A stretch of DNA of 42,357 nt, taken from positions 1 to 42,357 of the forward strand of contig NZ_JADEWN010000055.1 in assembly GCF_015207655.1 (NCBI RefSeq). Direction: 5' to 3'. Shown here piece by piece: positions 37,159 through 42,357 of this stretch (its first letter is position 1; each line of letters starts with the position of its first letter). Origin of the DNA: Gloeocapsopsis crepidinum LEGE 06123 (GTDB lineage: Bacteria > Cyanobacteriota > Cyanobacteriia > Cyanobacteriales > Chroococcidiopsidaceae). A program made the position numbers and the translations under genes. The notes under the pieces were generated by a model. The model had not been told where the DNA came from and made no database searches. It saw nothing but the letters and a program-made list of their open reading frames with translations.

Positions 37159-37545
37159 ATGACTGATTTTTACGTTCCTGATCCACAAGACCGCTCTCTA
37201 CAAAAAGCAATGACTAACAGACTAGTAGATGAGTATTTCGATTATTCCGAAAGTTGGTTAAGAGCTATTTTAAGAATGTGTATTTTTTCTCTAACTCAAC
37301 TTGGTGGAAAAACTGCATTGCTGATAGAATGTCCCAATCAAGCAGTTGCCAAACGTCTGAGCCGCAAAACTTTTCCTTTAGAACAGTTTATGGAATACTT
37401 TTCTTCAAGTTACCCTGCGAGTAGGCGTGTTCTGATCTGCTATCAAGATAGTTCCCCTGCTACTTGGCAATGTTTTGATACAGAAAGTAATACTTGGAAA
37501 ACATGGGAAAAATTACAAATTTCTACAGCATCTACAGACGGGTAA
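37159..37545 (+). CDS. Conserved hypothetical protein
   Basis: A 128-residue soluble protein, MTDFYVPDPQDRSLQKAMT, with VDEYFDYSESWLRAILRMCIF, KTALLIECPNQAVAKRLSRK and a Trp-rich C-terminus (TWQCFDTESNTWKTWEKL). No family recognised with confidence; no signal peptide or membrane segment. Coding character is good and it stands alone between divergent and convergent neighbours. Confidence 0.75.
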   Translation: MTDFYVPDPQDRSLQKAMTNRLVDEYFDYSESWLRAILRMCIFSLTQLGGKTALLIECPNQAVAKRLSRKTFPLEQFMEYFSSSYPASRRVLICYQDSSPATWQCFDTESNTWKTWEKLQISTASTDG

Positions 37546-37602
37546 ATTGATTTATATTATGATTGGGATGCTATATCTTAAAAATAAGAATACTCAATGT
37601 AC

Positions 37603-37635
37603 AGTCGAGTGAATTGGAAATCTTTTTACTCGACT
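37603..37635. terminator. Convergent-gene hairpin
   Basis: A perfect 8-bp inverted repeat AGTCGAGT/ACTCGACT with a 17-nt loop lies between the convergent genes ending at 37545 and 37688. T-tracts are short, so strength is uncertain in both directions. Confidence 0.4.
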
Positions 37636-37687
37636 TAATTTGAAAGTTAGCTTTAACTAGTTAATTTGTAGTTTGAGAAGAAGTTTG

Positions 37688-38263
37688 CTAATAATTTAAT
37701 TGTCTGTTGTGGGCAAAAGCGCTAATTTCTGCCAATAACTGACTTAATTGCTCTTGGGTCAACTGCTGTTCTAGTAGTTGCTTGTGTTCTGTAGTCGCAA
37801 ACAATTGTTCTAATTCTTCTGCTGATAGCGTAACACTCTCAGTTTCAGAATCAGTACGATCGCACGTAGCTATTCTTAGGATAACTAGGATTAAAAATCG
37901 CTTCAATGCTGCCTTCTGAGTAGCATTTAATTCTATTTCATTAGCAAATAACTCTAATTCGGTCAACTCATCTTTATCATTTTTAATAGTTAGCTGCTTG
38001 TCACTGATTTTGGCAGTTCCTAAGAAACCAAGGATTCCACCTAAAAGTGTTCCTATGTACAATCCTGTAGTGCCACCTTGCCAAACAGCCCCTGGTGCTG
38101 CCCAAGCATAACATACGTTTTCCAAACCCCAAGGTTGAGATTGGCACCTTTGACGCTGGACTCTCAAGCTAATCCGACTACCAACATAAGCACTAACAGT
38201 TCCAACTGCCACGGCTACACAGGCACAAAACACAATTCGTTTTACTTGCCACAATCCTTTCAT
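37688..38263 (-). CDS. Two-segment membrane protein coupled to ppc
   Basis: A 191-residue protein with membrane segments at about 8-30 (VFCACVAVAVGTVSAYVGSRI) and 56-78 (GLYIGTLLGGILGFLG), then a Glu/Gln-rich soluble tail (QKAALKRFLILVILRI, EELEQLFATTEHKQLLEQQL). No family recognised. Its ATG (38263-38261) shares the A of the ppc stop in TGATG, a typical arrangement for translational coupling; an in-frame TTG at 38266 is less likely. Confidence 0.75.
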   Translation of the reverse strand: MKGLWQVKRIVFCACVAVAVGTVSAYVGSRISLRVQRQRCQSQPWGLENVCYAWAAPGAVWQGGTTGLYIGTLLGGILGFLGTAKISDKQLTIKNDKDELTELELFANEIELNATQKAALKRFLILVILRIATCDRTDSETESVTLSAEELEQLFATTEHKQLLEQQLTQEQLSQLLAEISAFAHNRQLNY

Positions 38264-41200
38264 CAACCAGTGTTACGCATGCCAGCAGCAATGCCATTAA
38301 TTGTAAGCAACGCTCCACGTAGCAACTCACCTTTACTGTAACGCGAGTGAATCACCCCTGATGTCGTGTTAGTGCATTGACGCAGTCGCTTGAGCAAAGA
38401 AACTTGCAAAAAGCCTAAAGGCACAATTGTTCCATTGCGTAATTGAACAGACTTTTGCAAAATTGGATCGCCATCCAAAAGACGTTTGTGACCAGTGATT
38501 GTTGAAACTAAGTCTCTTGTGAGGTAAAACTCGTTGGCAATTTGCTCAAACAGTCTTTCAAAGCGGGCTAAGTCCTCAGGTTGTGAGAGTTCCTGGACAT
38601 AGTGCTTTGCCATTTGAATATCTACTTTTGCTAAAGTCATTTCAACTTTAGAAATCGCCATTTTAAAGAAAGGCCATTTGAGGTAGAAATAGCGTAGCAG
38701 CTTGAGGTGTTCTTCTGGTTCTTCGTTGACAAACTCTTGTAAGGCAGTACCTACACCGTACCATGCTGGTAGAAGAAAACGGCTTTGTGTCCAGCTAAAT
38801 ACCCAAGGAATTGCACGTAAAGAACTGAGATCTTTCTTTCCACCTTGGCGTCGAGCCGGTCGAGAACTAATCTGGAGTTGGCTAATTTCATCTATGGGCG
38901 TAACTTGATGGAAAAAGTCAATAAAGTCTGGTTGCTCATAAATTAAAGCGCGATAGTGACTACGCGATCGCGCTGCGAGTTCTTCGATAATTTCATTCCA
39001 AGGTTGAATATTATCAAATCCAGTCCGTAGCAAGCTTGCTTGGACAACGGCAGTTGTAATGGTTTCTAGATTATAAACAGCTAGTTCTGGCAAAGAATAT
39101 TTTGACGCCAAAACTTCTCCTTGCTCAGTAATCTTAATTCTGCCGTTGATACTATGTCCAGGCTGTGCCAAAATTGCTTCATAAGCTGGTCCACCTCCAC
39201 GACCAACCGATCCACCGCGTCCGTGGAAAATCCGCAACTGCAAACCAAACTCTTCTGCAATTTGCTGCAATGCTTTTTGGGCTTTATGAATTTCCCAATT
39301 ACTGCTTAAAAATCCAGAATCTTTATTACTGTCAGAATACCCCAACATCACTTCTTGAAGATTGAGTGTCAGTGTTGAAGGAGGGGGCGGCGGTGCTGTT
39401 GTGTTATCTTCTGTTTGTGACTGTTGATATCCACCGGCAAGTAATGCGCGGTATAAAGGCAATTCAAACAATTGTTGCATTACCTTTGGTGCTCTGAGTA
39501 GATCTTCAACAGTTTCAAACAAAGGCACAACTTGCAGCGTACTTGTACCTGTTGCGGGATCGTACAACCCTGCTTCTTTAGCGAGAAGTAACACTTCTAG
39601 CAGGTCACTCACTTCATGACTCATGCTGATAATGTATGTTTGGCAGATGCCCGAACCAAACTCTTGCTGAAGCGATCGCACAACACGAAATGTTTCAATG
39701 ACCTCAGTCGTCTGAGGAGTAAAAGGTAACTCCGCTGGAATTAAAGGACGACGAGTTTGTAATTCTGAAACCAACCAATCAACACGTTCTGCTTCTGATA
39801 GATCTTTGTATGAGCGAGGTGTGATTTGTAGATACTGTAGAATTTCATGCAACACATCAGCATGGCGCGATGATTCTTGCCGAATGTCGAGATGTGCCAA
39901 GTTGAAATCATAAATTTCTACTTGACAAATCAAATTTTCTAATTCGCGACAGCTTAAGCCAGTTGCTTCTAAATTTCGTTGAATGAGACGTAATTCTGCC
40001 AAGAATTCAGCGCTATAGCGGTAGATGCCTCGCGAATCGCTTTCTGGTTCAACAATTTCGCGTTGGCGTAAATCTCTGCTATACAAGCGACTGTTGCGAT
40101 CGCGTGTATTTTCTAAACGCTTGAGCAGATAAGATAGCTTGAGACGATACGGCTCTTGTCGGTAACGCAGCGCTAGCGCCTCATAAACTTCACTCATTTG
40201 CGATTGATCTTGTTCCAGTGATTCGAGTAATTCTGGTAACACATCACTCCAGTGAAGCGATAAACTTAGTAAGTCAATCAAATGCTTCACTGACTGAATG
40301 TATTTTTCCAGCACCATTTGACGCTGGTAGCATGCTGTTTGCCATGTCACTTGAGAAGTTACAGAAGGATTGCCATCGCGATCTGCTCCTACCCAAGAGC
40401 CAAACTTACAGAAATTATGGTTTGGTGCCTCGAGTCGGGGAAAAGAACTTGACAATGCATGTTTAAAGCGCTGATGAAGTTGCGGAATCTCATTAAACAA
40501 GACTTCCTTAAAGTAGTGCAATGCATACTCTACTTCGTCTAACACTGTGGGTTTAAATTGATGTAATTCATCTGTTCGCCACCATAGACGAATTTCCTCA
40601 GTTAATTGTTCGCGTAGCTGGGTAGCCTCCCACGATGTTGCTTTATTCAGAAATCCTTGCTTTTCCTCTAATTGGTCTAATCTTTGTAACAACTTTGCCA
40701 TGCGCCGCTGTTTTTCGCGAATTGTTGGACGCACGATTTCGGTTGGGTGGGCAGTAAAGACCATTCTGACATCTAGTTGATTAATCAGACGCTGGATTTG
40801 CTGGGGTGGAACATTTTGCTCTTTTAAATGAGGAAACAAAGTATGGAAGGTACTATGTTTTTGCTCTTCTGGCTGAATTGCTTGCCAGCTTTTTTCGAGC
40901 ATTTCTGCTCCAGGTTGTCCGTTGATTGTGTTTTCCAGTCCTAGCGACTGCTCATCTACTGAATTGAGGGTTTGTTTGCTGATACTACTATTGTGCTGCG
41001 ATGAACGAGCAAGTTGTAGTCGCTGCTCGTAGTGCTGCTCGACAATATTAATCAGTTGAAAATACAAGGCAAAAGCGCGTGCCGCTCTAATTGCTTCGTT
41101 TAGATCAAGCTGTGCAATTAACTTAGTGACTTCCGCCGCTTGGTCGTTTGTCGCTTGTCCTTCCGGCGAACATAGGTCGCGTAATTGGTTTAAAAGATTG

Positions 41201-41340
41201 ACCAAGTCTTGACCACAATCTTGCCGCAGAACAGACTCCCACAAGTCCTCCACCAATTGGAGGCGTTGCCGGAGAAATAAATCTAAAGCCGAAGGCACAG
41301 TCAATGCCTCATCAGAAAAGAGGTGGATGAGCGAACTCAT
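38263..41340 (-). CDS. ppc: Phosphoenolpyruvate carboxylase
   Basis: A 1025-residue PEPC, adding bicarbonate to PEP to give oxaloacetate, the anaplerotic C4 entry in cyanobacteria. Key elements are [13 protein letters not shown] (catalytic His), [28 protein letters not shown] (Lys), [16 protein letters not shown] (glycine-rich PEP loop) and the C-terminal RNTG. The N-terminus lacks the plant phosphorylation serine motif. The insert at about 110-165 ([19 protein letters not shown]) is a low-complexity region. Its stop overlaps the start of the downstream membrane protein. Confidence 0.97.
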   Translation of the reverse strand: MSSLIHLFSDEALTVPSALDLFLRQRLQLVEDLWESVLRQDCGQDLVNLLNQLRDLCSPEGQATNDQAAEVTKLIAQLDLNEAIRAARAFALYFQLINIVEQHYEQRLQLARSSQHNSSISKQTLNSVDEQSLGLENTINGQPGAEMLEKSWQAIQPEEQKHSTFHTLFPHLKEQNVPPQQIQRLINQLDVRMVFTAHPTEIVRPTIREKQRRMAKLLQRLDQLEEKQGFLNKATSWEATQLREQLTEEIRLWWRTDELHQFKPTVLDEVEYALHYFKEVLFNEIPQLHQRFKHALSSSFPRLEAPNHNFCKFGSWVGADRDGNPSVTSQVTWQTACYQRQMVLEKYIQSVKHLIDLLSLSLHWSDVLPELLESLEQDQSQMSEVYEALALRYRQEPYRLKLSYLLKRLENTRDRNSRLYSRDLRQREIVEPESDSRGIYRYSAEFLAELRLIQRNLEATGLSCRELENLICQVEIYDFNLAHLDIRQESSRHADVLHEILQYLQITPRSYKDLSEAERVDWLVSELQTRRPLIPAELPFTPQTTEVIETFRVVRSLQQEFGSGICQTYIISMSHEVSDLLEVLLLAKEAGLYDPATGTSTLQVVPLFETVEDLLRAPKVMQQLFELPLYRALLAGGYQQSQTEDNTTAPPPPPSTLTLNLQEVMLGYSDSNKDSGFLSSNWEIHKAQKALQQIAEEFGLQLRIFHGRGGSVGRGGGPAYEAILAQPGHSINGRIKITEQGEVLASKYSLPELAVYNLETITTAVVQASLLRTGFDNIQPWNEIIEELAARSRSHYRALIYEQPDFIDFFHQVTPIDEISQLQISSRPARRQGGKKDLSSLRAIPWVFSWTQSRFLLPAWYGVGTALQEFVNEEPEEHLKLLRYFYLKWPFFKMAISKVEMTLAKVDIQMAKHYVQELSQPEDLARFERLFEQIANEFYLTRDLVSTITGHKRLLDGDPILQKSVQLRNGTIVPLGFLQVSLLKRLRQCTNTTSGVIHSRYSKGELLRGALLTINGIAAGMRNTG

Positions 41341-41442
41341 AGTGTCTGTTCAATTTTAAAGCCAGGAATATAAATAATTTTATGGGTTAAATTCCCCTCA
41401 AGTAGTTGCACAAACAACAAACTTTGGAATTAACTTATGCGC

Positions 41443-41682
41443 TCATTCAATCTGGGGTGTTTTTTGAGGTTCTGGAAAAGGTAGTAGTGGCAGGCGATCG
41501 CCGCGCAAAATTTCCTCTGCAGATTGTCCAACAGACTCTATTAATTCTGAATAGGCTCTCAGACCTAACATTGCTAATAAGACTGGTCCAGTGCCAATTT
41601 GTAACAAAACTTGAGGACTAAGACTAAAAAAGAATAAGTCTATATCCTGCTGTTGTTTCTTACCCTGATTCTCAAATGTCAT
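41443..41682 (-). CDS. Small conserved cyanobacterial protein
   Basis: A 79-residue protein MTFENQGKKQQQDIDLFFF with one moderately hydrophobic stretch (VLLQIGTGPVLLAMLGL) and a proline-rich end (RLPLLPFPEPQKTPQ). Similar short proteins occur in cyanobacteria by my recollection; function unknown. It is 102 bp upstream of ppc on the same strand and may be cotranscribed. Confidence 0.65.
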   Translation of the reverse strand: MTFENQGKKQQQDIDLFFFSLSPQVLLQIGTGPVLLAMLGLRAYSELIESVGQSAEEILRGDRLPLLPFPEPQKTPQIE

Positions 41683-41963
41683 TTTTGCTTGTATCCAGTT
41701 GAACTTAAATTTAAAGTGTTATTCGCAGTTTTGCTGAGGTTTTGGGTTGTACTCAACTTGATTGTGGAACAGTTGCCTTAGTTCTCGATCGCAAGTAGGC
41801 GTCCCAGCAACATATAAGTTGAAGTTTTACCTAATATTTAACAAATTAACTCTTTGGATATAGATTAATCTAGGTAAAGTAATGTAAATTATGAATACAG
41901 GCAAAGTTAATCTGTCTGATTATTCTTCGGATAACTCTTGTAGTTACAAAAAGCAATCATAGT
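41683..41963. promoter_or_regulatory. psbA upstream region
   Basis: Divergent 281-bp AT-rich region between the small gene and psbA. It must contain the psbA promoter and leader. I could not assign -35/-10 boxes or an HLR1 element with confidence. Confidence 0.45.
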
Positions 41964-42357
41964 ATGACAACAACTCTACAAAGACGCGAAAGCGCTTCGT
42001 TGTGGGAGAGGTTTTGCAACTGGGTAACATCAACCGACAATCGCCTATACGTAGGCTGGTTCGGAGTACTGATGATCCCAACTCTCCTGGCAGCAACAAC
42101 CTGCTTCATCATCGCCTTCATCGCCGCCCCCCCAGTAGACATCGACGGTATCCGTGAACCAGTAGCAGGTTCATTAATCTACGGCAACAACATCATTAGT
42201 GGTGCAGTAGTCCCCTCATCAAACGCGATCGGACTACACTTCTACCCAATTTGGGAAGCAGCATCATTAGATGAGTGGCTCTACAACGGTGGACCATACC
42301 AATTGGTAATCTTCCACTTCTTGATTGGAGTATTCTGCTACATGGGACGCGAGTGGG
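41964..42357 (+). CDS. psbA: Photosystem II D1 protein, 5' part
   Basis: The first 131 codons of D1, the reaction-centre subunit that binds P680, QB and the Mn cluster; the gene runs off the window. The sequence starts [20 protein letters not shown], then [33 protein letters not shown] and [12 protein letters not shown]. Residue 130 is Glu (CYMGRE), the form seen in D1:2 or high-light type copies, whereas D1:1-type copies have Gln. Codons favour C endings more than neighbouring genes, fitting very high expression. The ATG at 41964 agrees with the universal D1 start. Confidence 0.97.
   Translation, partial: MTTTLQRRESASLWERFCNWVTSTDNRLYVGWFGVLMIPTLLAATTCFIIAFIAAPPVDIDGIREPVAGSLIYGNNIISGAVVPSSNAIGLHFYPIWEAASLDEWLYNGGPYQLVIFHFLIGVFCYMGREW

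Noticed and set aside
41683-41963. HLR1 element for psbA control
   Set aside because: Only isolated TTACAA-like words were seen, not the tandem pair with the required spacing.

Overview
The window is cyanobacterial chromosome. It carries the start of a photosystem II D1 gene (psbA), a cyanobacterial-type PEP carboxylase, several short protein families I associate with cyanobacteria (DUF1816-, DUF4090- and DUF6464-like, from memory) and more than twenty copies of the HIP1 octamer GCGATCGC or its core. Base composition is moderately AT-rich and the intergenic regions are clearly AT-rich. The species cannot be fixed from the sequence. The contiguous dnaE argues against the many cyanobacteria that carry a split-intein dnaE.

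Layout. (1) 1-72: left edge inside a probable IS982-type transposase. (2) 217-3928: two tandem membrane-anchored Ser/Thr kinases with N-terminal zinc ribbons. (3) 4143-6061: an orphan PaaK-like adenylate-forming enzyme and a small membrane protein. (4) 6210-10206: a small exported protein, a LuxR-type regulator and a GT39-type membrane glycosyltransferase. (5) 11153-22687: an accessory island, consisting of a cytoplasmic PpiC-type isomerase, a type I secretion ABC exporter with a degenerate C39 domain, and a convergent operon of three very large proteins without signal peptides. These share a LamG-like module but carry different partners: ASH plus malectin, kelch propeller plus malectin, and malectin plus Ig plus sugar-dehydrogenase-like propeller. 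A collapsed remnant of a fourth paralogue lies between two of them. (6) 23406-36955: a leftward housekeeping and mixed block with dnaE, hicB and a dead hicA, a peptidase E-like gene, a Uma2 nuclease, an alpha/beta hydrolase, gatA, a second hydrolase on the plus strand, a DUF1816 protein, rlmB, mini-RNase III, a STAS protein, carA and a DUF4090-like protein. (7) 37159-42357: a small hypothetical gene, a membrane protein coupled to ppc, a small conserved gene and the 5' part of psbA.

How it fits together. The most interesting unit is region 5. An exporter with no peptidase activity (all three C39 triad positions replaced), an adjacent folding factor and three leaderless adhesin-like proteins suggest a dedicated type I route for carbohydrate-binding surface or matrix proteins. 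No HlyD-type adaptor is present in the window. Three events of gene decay or unusual initiation were read directly from the bases: the deletion remnant at 19702-19848, the hicA pseudogene at 27252-27438, and a probable AUU start for the STAS gene at 35145. The dnaE gene retains the exact site (Tyr774/Cys775) where many cyanobacteria are split by an intein, but here it is uninterrupted.
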